Assembly (NCBI RefSeq): GCF_001428385.1
Contig: NZ_LMSK01000003.1
Span: forward strand, 158,688 to 222,687
Source of the DNA: Rhodanobacter sp. Soil772
Lineage (GTDB): Bacteria; Pseudomonadota; Gammaproteobacteria; Xanthomonadales; Rhodanobacteraceae
Direction of reading: 5' to 3'
Length of the DNA stretch: 64,000 bases
The position numbers were made by a program, and so were the translations under genes. The notes beneath the pieces are model-generated. The model had not been told where the DNA came from. It made no database searches and saw only the letters and a program-made list of their open reading frames with translations. Position 1 is the first letter of the stretch. Each line of letters begins with the position of its first letter. Positions 1 through 10,764 of the stretch are shown here, in pieces.

Positions 1-2
1 GC

Positions 3-1250
3 GCGCTGTATGTGCTGCTGCCGCTGTCGCTGCTGCTGACCTTGCTGCTGGTATCGCAGGGTGTGGTGCAGAACTTCAGGCCCTATGCGGACGTGCCGGT
101 GGTACAGGCCACCAGCTACACGGAGACGGTAAAGGACGCCGCCGGCAATAGCGTGACGCGCGACGTTCCGGTCACCACGCAGACCCTGCCGATGGGCCCG
201 GCGGCCTCGCAGATTGCGATCAAGCAGCTGGGCACCAATGGCGGCGGGTTCTTCAACGTGAACTCGGCACATCCGTACGAGAACCCCACGCCGTTCAGCA
301 ATTTTCTCGAGCTGCTCTCGATCCTGCTGATTCCCGCGGCGCTCTGCTACACCTTCGGCATGATGGTCGGCGACCGCCGCCAGGGCTGGGCGCTGCTGCT
401 GGCGATGCTGCTGATCTTCGTGCCGCTGCTGCTGGCCTGCACGGCGGCGGAGCAGGCTGGCAATCCCGCGCTGGCACCGCTGGGTGTCGACCAGCACGCC
501 TCGGCGTTGCAGGCCGGCGGCAACATGGAAGGCAAGGAGACGCGCTTCGGCATCGTCAACTCCACGTTGTGGGCCACCGCGACCACGGCCGCGTCGAATG
601 GCTCGGTGAACGCGATGCACGACTCGTTCACCCCACTCGGCGGCCTGGTACCGATGTGGCTGATCCAGCTGGGTGAGGTGATTTTCGGCGGCGTCGGCTC
701 GGGCCTGTACGGCATGCTTGCCTTTGCTGTCGTCGCGGTGTTCATCGCCGGGCTGATGGTGGGCCGCACGCCGGAATACCTCGGCAAGAAGATCGAAGCC
801 TACGAGATGAAGATGGCTAGCCTCGCGGTGCTGCTGCCGTGTGCACTGGTGGTGATCGGCACGGCGATCGCGGTGATGGTGCCGGCCGGCGTGGCAGGCA
901 TCGCCAACCCCGGCGCGCACGGCTTCAGCGAGATCCTTTACTCGGTCAGCTCGGCGTCGAACAACAACGGCAGTGCGTTCGGTGGTCTCTCGGCGAACAC
1001 GCCGTTCTGGAACGTGCTGCTGGGCATCTGCATGTTCTTCGCGCGCTTCCCGCTCGCCATCGCGATGCTGGCCATGGCCGGCTCGCTCGCCGCCAAGCGT
1101 CACGTGCCCGAATCCGCCGGCACGCTGCCGACGCATACGCCGTTGTTCGTCACGCTGCTGGCCTGCGTGGTGATCGTGGTCGGCGCACTCACCTTCCTGC
1201 CGGCACTGGCCCTGGGGCCGATCGCCGAATCCCTGATGTCGGGACACTGA
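3..1250 (+). CDS. kdpA: KdpA, potassium-binding and translocating subunit of the Kdp K+ ATPase (5' end outside the window)
   Basis: KdpA is the channel-like inner-membrane subunit that selects and conducts K+ in the KdpFABC high-affinity uptake pump. The frame is open from the first bases, so the true start lies upstream; about 415 C-terminal residues are present against a usual length of about 560-600. Several hydrophobic membrane segments are visible, together with family-typical filter-like stretches such as [15 protein letters not shown] and [13 protein letters not shown]. It ends three bases before kdpB, so the two are co-transcribed. An internal GTG at 12 is not the real start because coding sequence continues upstream of it. 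The identity is confident from sequence and operon context. Confidence 0.96.
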   Translation, partial: ALYVLLPLSLLLTLLLVSQGVVQNFRPYADVPVVQATSYTETVKDAAGNSVTRDVPVTTQTLPMGPAASQIAIKQLGTNGGGFFNVNSAHPYENPTPFSNFLELLSILLIPAALCYTFGMMVGDRRQGWALLLAMLLIFVPLLLACTAAEQAGNPALAPLGVDQHASALQAGGNMEGKETRFGIVNSTLWATATTAASNGSVNAMHDSFTPLGGLVPMWLIQLGEVIFGGVGSGLYGMLAFAVVAVFIAGLMVGRTPEYLGKKIEAYEMKMASLAVLLPCALVVIGTAIAVMVPAGVAGIANPGAHGFSEILYSVSSASNNNGSAFGGLSANTPFWNVLLGICMFFARFPLAIAMLAMAGSLAAKRHVPESAGTLPTHTPLFVTLLACVVIVVGALTFLPALALGPIAESLMSGH

Positions 1251-1253
1251 ACC

Positions 1254-3325
<2,072 letters not shown>

Positions 3326-3326
<1 letters not shown>

Positions 3327-4123
3327 TGCGCATCCTTGTCATCGCCACGCTCGCCGCGGCACTCGTCCCTGGCCTCGCCGACGGCATGCTGGCAAGCAAC
3401 ATCACCGGCAATATCGCGCTGACCTCCGACTACATGTTCCGCGGCCTCACCCAGAGCTGGGGTCGCCCGGCGATCCAGGGTGGTGCCGACTACGCCAACC
3501 CGAACGGTTTCGCCGCCGGCTTCTGGGGTTCCAGCATCAGCGAGCGCAGCTATCCGGGCGGCGCGATGGAGCTGGATCTGTATGCCAGCTACGGTCAGGC
3601 GATCAACAGCGACTGGTCGTGGCGCGCCGGCATCTATGGCTATGTCTATCCCGGTGCCAGCCTCGATCAGGCCGGGTTGGCGTCGCGCTCGCTCAACACG
3701 GTCGAGGCCAATGCCGCGTTGACCTGGAAGCAGTTCACGCTGAAGTACAACCATGCGTTCACCGACTACTTCGGCGTGGACACCGAGCAGGGCTATCGTG
3801 GCGATTCGAAAGGCACCGGTTACCTGCAGCTGGACGCCGCGTTCCCGTTGAACGACGCATGGAGTCTGGCGCTGCACGCCGGCCACACGCACTACACCAC
3901 CACCCTGGTCACACCGCTGGCCAGTAGTGCGCGCGACCCCAGCTACAGCGATTTCGGTGCCACGCTGAAGTACCAGCTCGCCACGCACTGGTCGCTGAGT
4001 GCGGGCCTCACCTATGCCACCCATGCGGATTTCTACCGCCGCACTTCCAGCTTCCTCGACGCCAGTGACACACGCAATGTCGGCGGTTCGCGCGGCTTCG
4101 TGATGCTGCAAGGAAATTTCTGA
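3326..4123 (+). CDS. TorF-family putative porin (gcw_chp type) within the kdp operon
   Basis: The 265-residue product begins with a signal-peptide-like stretch ([20 protein letters not shown]) and continues with family-typical sequence: [20 protein letters not shown], then alternating aromatic/polar beta-strand-like segments. It ends in VMLQGNF, a C-terminal Phe as expected for an outer-membrane barrel. This resembles the TorF/TIGR02001 family of putative porins, whose substrates are mostly unknown. Its ATG overlaps the kdpB stop and it ends 10 bases before kdpC, so it is transcribed with the K+ pump. I infer a role in outer-membrane passage of K+ or in osmotic adaptation. That role is not demonstrated; family assignment is reasonably sure. 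Confidence 0.8.
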
Positions 4124-4133
4124 GGAACATCCC

Positions 4134-4718
4134 ATGAGCAAACTGTTACGACAATCCTTCGTCCTGCTGTTGCTGATGACCGTGATCACCGGCGTGCTCT
4201 ATCCGCTGGCCACCACCGGGCTGGCCCAGCTGATCTTCCCGCACCAGGCCAACGGCAGCCTGATCGTGAAGGATGGCGGGCCGATCGGCTCCGTGCTGAT
4301 CGGCCAGTCGTTCAGCGACCCGAAGTACTTCTGGGGCCGGCCGTCGGCGACCTCGCCGAATGCGTACAACGCCAGCGCTTCGTCGGGTTCCAACCAGGGT
4401 CCGACCAATCCGGCGCTGACCGAGGCGGTGAAGCAGCGCATCGCCGCGCTACACGCGGCCGATCCGGGCAACAGCGCGCCGGTGCCGGTGGACCTGGTCA
4501 CCGCCTCGGGCAGCGGACTCGATCCGGAGATCAGTCCCGCCGCGGCGCAGTACCAACTGGCGCGGGTGGCAAGGGCGCGTGGACTGAGTCCTGCGCGGGT
4601 GCAGGCGCTGGTGAACGCATGCACCCGCGGCCGCCAGTTCGGCCTGCTCGGTGAGCCGCGGGTGAATGTGCTGCAGCTCAACCTGGCGCTGGATGCGGCG
4701 CAGACGCATGGCAGCTGA
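4134..4718 (+). CDS. kdpC: KdpC, accessory subunit of the Kdp K+ ATPase
   Basis: KdpC is a single-span inner-membrane subunit that stabilises the KdpFABC complex and assists ATP binding. The 194-residue protein has one N-terminal hydrophobic segment ([20 protein letters not shown]) followed by a periplasmic domain with the characteristic stretches [19 protein letters not shown] and [16 protein letters not shown]. Near the C-terminus [20 protein letters not shown] also matches the family. It follows the porin gene by 10 bases and precedes kdpD by about 40 bases, so the structural and sensor genes appear to form one transcription unit. Confidence 0.96.
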   Translation: MSKLLRQSFVLLLLMTVITGVLYPLATTGLAQLIFPHQANGSLIVKDGGPIGSVLIGQSFSDPKYFWGRPSATSPNAYNASASSGSNQGPTNPALTEAVKQRIAALHAADPGNSAPVPVDLVTASGSGLDPEISPAAAQYQLARVARARGLSPARVQALVNACTRGRQFGLLGEPRVNVLQLNLALDAAQTHGS

Positions 4719-4757
4719 TCGCGCTACCGTAACGCCATTTCCCGGACCGACCCTGGC

Positions 4758-7421
4758 ATGAGCGAACCCTCCCGCGAAGCACGCGCCGATGCCCTGCTCG
4801 GCACGGCGCACGACGACAGCCGGCGGCTGAAGGTGTTCCTCGGCGCCGCGGCGGGCGTCGGCAAGACCTACGCCATGCTGTCGGCCGCGCGCGAGTTGAA
4901 GCGGCAGGGCGTGGACGTGGTGGTCGGCCTGGTCGAGACGCACGGCCGCGCCGAGACGGCGGCGCTGCTGGAAGGGCTGGAGGTGCTGTCGCGCCGGAAG
5001 GTGAACTATCAGGGCCGCGATTTCACGGAGTTCGATCTGGATGCCGCGCTGGAGCGCCGGCCGGCCGTGCTGCTGGTGGACGAGCTGGCCCACAGCAACC
5101 TGCCCGGCGGGCGGCACGAGCGGCGCTGGCAGGACATCGCCGAGCTGCTCGACGCCGGCATCGAGGTATACACCGCGCTGAACGTGCAGCATCTGGAGAG
5201 CCTCGCCGACCAGGTGCGGCGGATCACCGGGGTCAACGTGCGCGAGCGGGTGCCGGATGCGTTCCTCGACCGCGCCCGCGACATCGTGCTGGTCGACCTG
5301 CCGCCGCGCGAACTGATCGGGCGGCTGAAGCAGGGCAAGGTCTACGTGCCGGAGACTGCAGCGGCGGCGCTGGATGCGTTCTTCTCGCCGACCAACCTGG
5401 GCGCGCTGCGCGAGCTGGCGATGGACACCATGGCCGGCCACGTCGACAGCGACCTGCGCGAGTCGATGCTGGCGCGCGGCGGCACGATGCCGGTGCGCCG
5501 GCGCGTGCTGGCGGCGATCGACGGCCATGCGCAGAGCGAATACCTGGTGCGCGTGGCGCGGCGCATCGCCGAGCGCCGCGGCGCGCCGTGGAGCGTAGCC
5601 TTCGTCGACACCGGCGCACGGCTGGAGCCGGCCCGGCGTGAACGGCTGGAAGCGGCGCTGCGGCTGGCGCGCCGGCTCGGCGGCGACACCGTGGTGCTGC
5701 GCGGCGCGACCATCGCCGACGAACTGCTGGCGCATGCCGACCGCGAGGGCGTGGGCCAGATCCTGCTGGGGCGTACCCGCGAGCGCCTGCTGGCGCGCAT
5801 GGTCGGCCGCTCGCTGACCCAGCAGCTGCTGCGCCGCGGCGCGCACCTGGAGCTGACCATCATCGCCACGCCGAGCGAGCGGGCGGCGTCGCGGCGACGG
5901 CTGCGTTTTCCCGGCGGGCGGGGTTCGCGCGGCGAATACGTCTACGCCACACTCGCCGCGCTGGTCGCGTTGGGCCTGTCGTTTGTCGCCGATCGCTACC
6001 TGTCGGTGGCCAATCTGTCGCTGATCTTCCTCACCGCGGTGCTGGCGGTGGCGGTACGCACGCGCATGATGGTGGCCGTCTATACCGCCATGCTGTGTTT
6101 TCTCGGCGACAACTTCTTCTTCGCGCCGCCACGCTACACGCTGGCGATCGCGAATTTCGACGACGTGCTGGCGGTCAGCCTGTTCCTGATCGTGGCGCTG
6201 GTGTGCAGCCACCTGGCGACGCGGCTGGCCAGCCAGGTGGAATCGCTGCGCGGTGCCCAGGTGCAGTCGCGCGCGCGGCTGGTGCTGGGCCAGCGGCTGG
6301 CCGCCAGCACCGACGCCGAGGGCATCCGCAAAGCGGGCGCCATCGCCCTGGCGCAGGCCTTGCGCGGCGAGGCGACGATCCTCGTCCGCGATGCCGGCGG
6401 CCGGTTGCAGGTAGCTGCCTGCGCGCCGCATGAATTCGCCTTGTCGACGCAGGACCTGGCCGCCGCCGACTGGAGCGAACGGCACGCGGCACAGGCCGGG
6501 CGGCATACCGATACGCTCAACGCCGCGCCGTGCTGGATGCTGCCGTTCGGCGGCGAGGAAAACCGGCTTGGCGTGGCCGCATTGCGTTTTGCCGCGGACA
6601 GCAGCGCGCCCGACCAGGACCAGCGCAGCCTGGCGCTGGCGATGGTGCAGGACATCGGCCAGGCACTGGAACGCGCGCGCCTGGCCGACGAACTGGAGGG
6701 CGCCCGCGTGCAGGGCGAGACCGAGCGTCTGCGCAACGCGCTGCTGTCGTCCGTATCGCACGACCTGCGCTCGCCGCTGGCCTCGATGATCGGCGCGGCC
6801 GACACGCTGGCCAGCTACGGCGAACAGCTGCCGCCGGGCGAGCGCCGCGAGTTGCTGGAGGCGATCCTGGGCGAGGGCCAGCGGCTGGACCGCTACATCC
6901 AGAACCTGCTCGACATGACCCGGCTCGGCCACGGCACGCTCAAGCTCAACCGCGACTGGACCGATGTCGCCGAGATCGTCGCCGCCGCGGTCGGTCGCCT
7001 GTGCAAGCTGTTCCCGACCCTGCGGGTGGAGACCATGCTGCCGCCCGACACGCTGCTGCTGTTCGTGCATCCGGCGCTGATCGAACAGGCGCTGTTCAAC
7101 ATCCTGGAGAACGCCGCGCGCTTCTCGCCCGCCGACGAAGCGGTGCAACTGGTGGTGCGCGGCGAGGGCGACCGGCTGCTGATCGACGTCAGCGATCGCG
7201 GCCCCGGCATCCCGGAGGCGGAGCGGGCGCTGATCTTCGACATGTTCTATTCGGTGTCGCGTGGCGACCGCGCCAGCCAGGGCACCGGCCTCGGCCTGGC
7301 GATCTGCCGCGGCATGATCGGCGCCCATGGCGGCAGCGTGGAAGCGTTGCCGCGCGACGGCGGCGGCAGCACGATCCGTATTACCCTGCCGCTGCCTCCA
7401 CCCCCCGACCGTGCGCCATGA
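4758..7421 (+). CDS. kdpD: KdpD, turgor/K+ sensor histidine kinase
   Basis: KdpD senses low K+ or osmotic stress and phosphorylates KdpE. The 887 residues show the full architecture. An N-terminal KdpD domain carries a Walker A-like motif (GAAAGVGKTYAM, about residues 31-42). A USP-like domain follows at about 250-370. Four closely spaced membrane helices lie at about 395-490, then a GAF-like region. The kinase core has the phospho-acceptor His in SHDLRSPLASM (near residue 670) and the ATP-binding motifs NILENAARF, DRGPGIP and GTGLGLAI. The 3' end overlaps the kdpE start by four bases (ATGA), indicating translational coupling. Confidence 0.97.
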   Translation: MSEPSREARADALLGTAHDDSRRLKVFLGAAAGVGKTYAMLSAARELKRQGVDVVVGLVETHGRAETAALLEGLEVLSRRKVNYQGRDFTEFDLDAALERRPAVLLVDELAHSNLPGGRHERRWQDIAELLDAGIEVYTALNVQHLESLADQVRRITGVNVRERVPDAFLDRARDIVLVDLPPRELIGRLKQGKVYVPETAAAALDAFFSPTNLGALRELAMDTMAGHVDSDLRESMLARGGTMPVRRRVLAAIDGHAQSEYLVRVARRIAERRGAPWSVAFVDTGARLEPARRERLEAALRLARRLGGDTVVLRGATIADELLAHADREGVGQILLGRTRERLLARMVGRSLTQQLLRRGAHLELTIIATPSERAASRRRLRFPGGRGSRGEYVYATLAALVALGLSFVADRYLSVANLSLIFLTAVLAVAVRTRMMVAVYTAMLCFLGDNFFFAPPRYTLAIANFDDVLAVSLFLIVALVCSHLATRLASQVESLRGAQVQSRARLVLGQRLAASTDAEGIRKAGAIALAQALRGEATILVRDAGGRLQVAACAPHEFALSTQDLAAADWSERHAAQAGRHTDTLNAAPCWMLPFGGEENRLGVAALRFAADSSAPDQDQRSLALAMVQDIGQALERARLADELEGARVQGETERLRNALLSSVSHDLRSPLASMIGAADTLASYGEQLPPGERRELLEAILGEGQRLDRYIQNLLDMTRLGHGTLKLNRDWTDVAEIVAAAVGRLCKLFPTLRVETMLPPDTLLLFVHPALIEQALFNILENAARFSPADEAVQLVVRGEGDRLLIDVSDRGPGIPEAERALIFDMFYSVSRGDRASQGTGLGLAICRGMIGAHGGSVEALPRDGGGSTIRITLPLPPPPDRAP

Positions 7422-8107
7422 ATGCCTCGCCCCGCGTGCTGGTGATCGACGACGAACCGCAGATTCGCCGCTTCCTCGACATCGGCCTGCGCGCCGAAGG
7501 CTACGAGGTACTGCTGGCCGCCACCGGTGAGGAAGGCCTGGCGCTGGCGGCCACGCAGTCGCCGGACCTGGTGATCCTCGACCTCGGTCTGCCCGACATG
7601 GAGGGTCACGCGGTACTGGTCGAGCTGCGCCAGTGGAGCCAGCTGCCGGTGCTGATGCTGTCGGTGCGCAACGCCGAGAGCGAGAAGGTGAGTACGCTGG
7701 ACCACGGCGCCAACGACTACATGACCAAGCCGTTCGGCATCCAGGAACTGATGGCGCGGCTGCGCGCACTGCTGCGCAACCGGCCGGGCGAGCCGGAACA
7801 TCCGCCGCGTTACGACGACGGCCATCTGGCCGTCGACCTGGCGCGCCGCGAGGTGAGCCTGGACGGTGCGCCGCTGGCACTGACCCGCAAGGAATACGCC
7901 GTGCTGGCGCTGTTGCTGCAGCACGCCGGTCGCGTGGTCACCCAGCAACAGCTGCTGCGCGAGGTGTGGGGACCAACCCACACCAGTGACAGCCAGTATC
8001 TGCGTATCGTGATCGGCAAGCTGCGGCAGAAACTGGGCGACGACCCGGCCAACCCGCGCTGGCTGAAGACCGAGCCCGGCGTGGGCCACCGCTTCATCGT
8101 GAACTGA
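7418..8107 (+). CDS. kdpE: KdpE, OmpR-family response regulator of the kdp operon
   Basis: KdpE is the DNA-binding partner of KdpD that activates kdp transcription. The start is the ATG that overlaps the kdpD stop as ATGA; the same frame is open upstream, but only as a shadow of kdpD. The 229-residue protein has a receiver domain (VLVIDDEPQIR acidic pocket, phosphorylatable Asp in VILDLGLPDM, Lys in MTKPFG) and a C-terminal winged helix (LTRKEYAVLALLLQHAG; REVWGPTHTSDSQYLRI). The gene closes the operon and is followed by a strong hairpin. Confidence 0.97.
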   Translation: MNASPRVLVIDDEPQIRRFLDIGLRAEGYEVLLAATGEEGLALAATQSPDLVILDLGLPDMEGHAVLVELRQWSQLPVLMLSVRNAESEKVSTLDHGANDYMTKPFGIQELMARLRALLRNRPGEPEHPPRYDDGHLAVDLARREVSLDGAPLALTRKEYAVLALLLQHAGRVVTQQQLLREVWGPTHTSDSQYLRIVIGKLRQKLGDDPANPRWLKTEPGVGHRFIVN

Positions 8108-8119
8108 ACGCCCCGGCAT

Positions 8120-8166
8120 CCGCGGGTCGGTGCCGACCGCCGGCAGCGGACGGCGCCGACCCGCGG
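8120..8166 (+). terminator. Hairpin downstream of kdpE, probable operon terminator
   Basis: A perfect 11-bp stem, CCGCGGGTCGG (8120-8130) with CCGACCCGCGG (8156-8166), encloses a GC-rich loop that can itself pair. It starts 12 bases after the kdpE stop. There is only a short T run after it (GGTTTT at 8171-8176), so it may be an intrinsic terminator of modest strength or a 3'-end stabiliser. Confidence 0.6.
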
Positions 8167-8183
8167 TTCAGGTTTTCCGCGTC

Positions 8184-8211
8184 TGGACTCGGCCCTTCCC
8201 GCGGTTATGAT
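8184..8211 (+). promoter_or_regulatory. Candidate sigma-70 promoter of ssb
   Basis: TATGAT at 8206-8211 is one base from the -10 consensus. TGGACT at 8184-8189, 16 bases upstream, is a partial -35 match. The site lies between the kdpE hairpin and ssb, about 70 bases before the ssb start. It is a reading of consensus only, with no experimental support. Confidence 0.4.
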
Positions 8212-8281
8212 AGCCAGCCTGATTCACCACTCCGGCCGCAACCCATCGCATACTTGCGGCCGGCTCAACGAGGACATTCCC

Positions 8282-8785
8282 ATGGCACGTGGCGTCAACA
8301 AAGTCATCTTGATCGGCAACCTGGGCTCGGATCCGGAGCTGCGCAGCACCGGCGGTGGCACCAGCATCTGCAGCTTCAGTCTGGCCACCTCCGAATCCTG
8401 GACCGACAAGCAGTCCGGAGAGAAGCAGGAACGTACCGAGTGGCACCGTATCAAGATTTTCGGTCGTCTCGGCGAGATCGCCGGCGAGTACCTGAAGAAG
8501 GGGCGTCAGGTCTACATCGAAGGTTCCATCCGCACCGACAAGTTCACCGGCAAGGACGGCGTCGAAAAGTACTTCACCGACATCATCGCCAGCGAGATGC
8601 AGATGCTCGGCGGCGGCAGTGAAGGCGGCGCGGGCGGTGGCGGCTTCCAGCGCGAACGCCCGCAGAGCGGCGGCGGCCAGCGCCAGGGCGGCGGTCAATC
8701 GCGCGGCGGCGACGACTACGGCAGCCAGCGCCAAGCCCCGGCTCCGGCCGACAGCGGCTTCGCGGACGACGAGATCCCGTTCTAG
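8282..8785 (+). CDS. ssb: Single-stranded DNA-binding protein
   Basis: SSB coats single-stranded DNA in replication, recombination and repair and recruits partners through its C-terminal tail. The chosen ATG gives [20 protein letters not shown], the canonical start; the frame is open further upstream, but that segment has no family similarity. The OB-fold spans about residues 1-110 ([21 protein letters not shown] is typical), followed by a Gly/Gln-rich linker and the acidic tip DDEIPF that binds partner proteins. Length is 167 residues, usual for the family. It has its own candidate promoter and a following terminator, so it is probably monocistronic. Confidence 0.97.
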   Translation: MARGVNKVILIGNLGSDPELRSTGGGTSICSFSLATSESWTDKQSGEKQERTEWHRIKIFGRLGEIAGEYLKKGRQVYIEGSIRTDKFTGKDGVEKYFTDIIASEMQMLGGGSEGGAGGGGFQRERPQSGGGQRQGGGQSRGGDDYGSQRQAPAPADSGFADDEIPF

Positions 8786-8819
8786 AGGACACCTATCTAG
8801 AAGTGTTGATTTAAGTTTG

Positions 8820-8852
8820 AAAAGCCCTTGCTCTTGCAGGGGCTTTTTCTTT
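8820..8852 (+). terminator. Intrinsic terminator between convergent ssb and the LysR gene
   Basis: The stem AAAAGCCC (8820-8827) pairs with GGGCTTTT (8840-8847), a 12-base loop lies between, and the T run continues into TCTTT. Symmetric A and T flanks let it work in both directions, for ssb (plus) and the LysR gene (minus, ending at 8869). Confidence 0.85.
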
Positions 8853-8868
8853 CCCGCTTTGTTTTCGA

Positions 8869-9726
8869 CTAGGTAGCTTTAGACAGATTTTTGAATGCCA
8901 TCGCCAGCGTATGCAGCGCATTGCGCGATCGGCGGTCATGCAGCGCCGAATACAGCACCACCTCGTGCGTGGGTAGCGGAGGCAATGAAAGCGCGTGGCC
9001 AATATCGATGGTGCCAGACGGCGCAGCACGCTTCGGCAGCACGGCAACTGCCAATCCAATCGTCGCTGCAGCCCCCACCACGGCGGCGCCCTTGCCGATA
9101 AACACCTCCGTCCAGGCGATGCCGGCACTATCAAGCGCACGGACCGCTGCCGCACGGATGCTGCATGTTTCCCCCTGGGTCGCTAGCGGCAACGGTTGAC
9201 CTGCACGCGGCTGCCAGTGCGGGGCGGCGATCCAGGCGAACGATTCGGCGAACAGCACTTCGCCGTTGCGACGACGATCTTCCGGCTGCAATACCAGGGC
9301 AGCATCCAGCGCGCCATCGTCATAGGCCTTGAGCACTTCGTTCGAGCCGGCCACGCGTAGCTCGATCAGCAGATTCGGATCGTGCTCGTTCATCCAACGC
9401 AACAAGCCGGGCAACTCGCTGCCCACCAGTTGGTGGCTGATGCCGATAACCAGTCGGCGCTGCTTCACTTCAAATGAGGCGATGGCGCGTTCATGCGCCC
9501 CAACCAACTCGCGCGCGGCCTCCATGAAAGCGGCCCCCTCGGCAGATAGCCGCACTTGGCGCGGCGTTCGCTCCAGCAGCCGTCGGCCCAACTGGTCTTC
9601 CAGCCGGCGCAATTTCAGGCTGATCGCCGATTGCGTGCTGTCCAGCGCGTCTGCGGCGCGGGTGAAGCTCTGTAGTTCGGCGGTCAGGACAAAAGCCTTG
9701 ACGGCATCCAGGTCGAGGGATTTCAT
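8869..9726 (-). CDS. LysR-family transcriptional regulator
   Basis: This 285-residue protein has an N-terminal winged helix-turn-helix typical of LysR regulators (LDAVKAFVLTAELQSFTRAA, then STQSAISLKLRRLEDQLGRR) and a C-terminal effector domain (about residues 90-285). The ligand is unknown. No divergent metabolic gene lies close: the next plus-strand gene starts 324 bases away and encodes a lipocalin-like protein, which may or may not be its target. An inverted repeat just upstream of the start is a candidate autoregulatory site. The start ATG is followed by the normal family N-terminus. Confidence 0.93.
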   Translation of the reverse strand: MKSLDLDAVKAFVLTAELQSFTRAADALDSTQSAISLKLRRLEDQLGRRLLERTPRQVRLSAEGAAFMEAARELVGAHERAIASFEVKQRRLVIGISHQLVGSELPGLLRWMNEHDPNLLIELRVAGSNEVLKAYDDGALDAALVLQPEDRRRNGEVLFAESFAWIAAPHWQPRAGQPLPLATQGETCSIRAAAVRALDSAGIAWTEVFIGKGAAVVGAAATIGLAVAVLPKRAAPSGTIDIGHALSLPPLPTHEVVLYSALHDRRSRNALHTLAMAFKNLSKAT

Positions 9727-9737
9727 GGCTTATCCAT

Positions 9738-9753
9738 GTCATTTTTAAATGAC
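9738..9753. promoter_or_regulatory. Inverted repeat upstream of the LysR gene, candidate autoregulatory operator
   Basis: GTCATTT (9738-9744) and AAATGAC (9747-9753) form perfect 7-bp arms around TT, 12 bases before the LysR start codon. A second 10-bp palindrome AATACGTATT lies at 9757-9766. LysR proteins usually bind interrupted dyads near their own promoter; that this one binds here is inference. Confidence 0.4.
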
Positions 9754-10050
9754 TGAAATACGTATTCATATGTTTTCTAAATGGATGATAGCGCACACAC
9801 TGCGCCGCACATCGTCCATCGAAGCGGCAAATCTTTCGTTGGCCGGCTTCCAGTCATCACCTAAACAGGTACGTGCTCATGCGCTCGCTCTGGCGCGGTC
9901 TGCTGACGCTGCACGGCCATGTCGTCGATTCGCGTCGCACGCTCCGATGGGCCGATCCGTCCGCATGGAAAGCACAACAGAACACCGAAAGGACGAATGC
10001 ATCAGGCAACCACACCGCCGATTTGGCAGAACCTTGCAGGATATCCAGTC
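9754..10050. other. Intergenic region between the LysR gene and the lipocalin-like gene
   Basis: Apart from the AATACGTATT palindrome at its left end, I see no gene with family character here. Short open frames (for example 9749-10054 and 9873-10130) lack recognisable motifs or good ribosome sites. The leader of the lipocalin-like gene must lie here, but no convincing promoter was found. Confidence 0.5.
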
Positions 10051-10566
10051 ATGAAATCAGCAAAGACATTTCTATTCGCCCTTCTGACCCTTCTCCCGAT
10101 CCACGCGGTCACCGCCTCGGAGCCCGATAAAATGAATACAGTGGCTGCCATCGAAGGCACCTGGACGCTTGCCTTTGCCGACGTCAAACATCCGGATGGA
10201 ACGCGCACACATGACTACGGCGATGCTCCCAAGGGCAGGCTGCAGATCGATCATGCCGGGCACTACTCGCTGTTTGTCCTCGACAACTCGCGCCCCAGGT
10301 TCGCCGCCAATGACAAGAAGGCAGGGACGCCAGGTGAATTCCGGGCTGCCACGCTGGGAGCAAGCGCTCATTTCGGCACCGTCGATATCGACCCCGTGAA
10401 GGGCACGCTTACCTTCCGTATCGAGGGAGCGACGTATCCGAATTGGGAGGGAGCTACCCAGGTGCGCAGTTATGTGCTGAGCGGTGACGTGCTGAGCTAC
10501 GAGGTGCCGCCGCGACCGAATGGCGATATCCCGATGACGGGGTGGAAGAAACTACGCGTTGATTGA
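10051..10566 (+). CDS. Secreted lipocalin-like domain protein
   Basis: The 171-residue product starts with a clear signal peptide (MKSAKTFLFALLTLLPIHAV, cleavage near TAS). The mature part begins with IEGTWTLAFADVKHPDGTRT and contains GRLQIDHAGHYSLFVLDNSR and a C-terminal SYVLSGDVLSYEVP. This is the pattern of the lipocalin-like family (PF13924 type), whose members are small beta-barrels with mostly unknown ligands. The frame is open upstream of the chosen ATG, but only this start gives a signal peptide. It stands alone on the plus strand, convergent with the M1 peptidase. No precise function can be assigned. Confidence 0.75.
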   Translation: MKSAKTFLFALLTLLPIHAVTASEPDKMNTVAAIEGTWTLAFADVKHPDGTRTHDYGDAPKGRLQIDHAGHYSLFVLDNSRPRFAANDKKAGTPGEFRAATLGASAHFGTVDIDPVKGTLTFRIEGATYPNWEGATQVRSYVLSGDVLSYEVPPRPNGDIPMTGWKKLRVD

Positions 10567-10651
10567 GGCGCGTGGATATACGCTTTCGAGATCCCGTCGT
10601 GGACATCTATTGATACGGATCCCTGCGTTTCAGAGTCGTTCGCCTCTCTTT

Positions 10652-10725
10652 GCCGTCATCCCTGCGAAGGCAGGGATCGCACTTCACTGTTGTAGAGCGA
10701 TTTCTGCCTTCGCAGGAATGACGGC
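10652..10725. repeat. REP-like inverted repeat (CGTCATCCCTGCGAAGGCAGGGAT type)
   Basis: The left arm GCCGTCATCCCTGCGAAGG starts at 10652 and the right arm CCTTCGCAGGAATGACGGC ends at 10725, pairing with few mismatches. Each arm also folds on itself (CCCTGCGAAGGCAGGG). The sequence resembles the abundant CGTCATTCC-N-GGAATGACG intergenic elements of gammaproteobacteria. It sits between the convergent lipocalin-like and M1 peptidase genes and may end transcription from both sides. Confidence 0.8.
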
Positions 10726-10764
10726 CGTGGAGAACGAGCCTGTAACAGAGTGTTTCGCAGCGGC

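Noticed and set aside
4449..7880. A minus-strand open frame of over 1100 codons opposite kdpD and kdpE
   Set aside because: It is a high-GC shadow of well-identified genes, with Arg/Ala/Gly/Pro-rich low-complexity translation and no family motifs.
9749..10130. Two short overlapping open frames between the LysR and lipocalin-like genes
   Set aside because: There are no motifs, no plausible ribosome sites and no support from composition.
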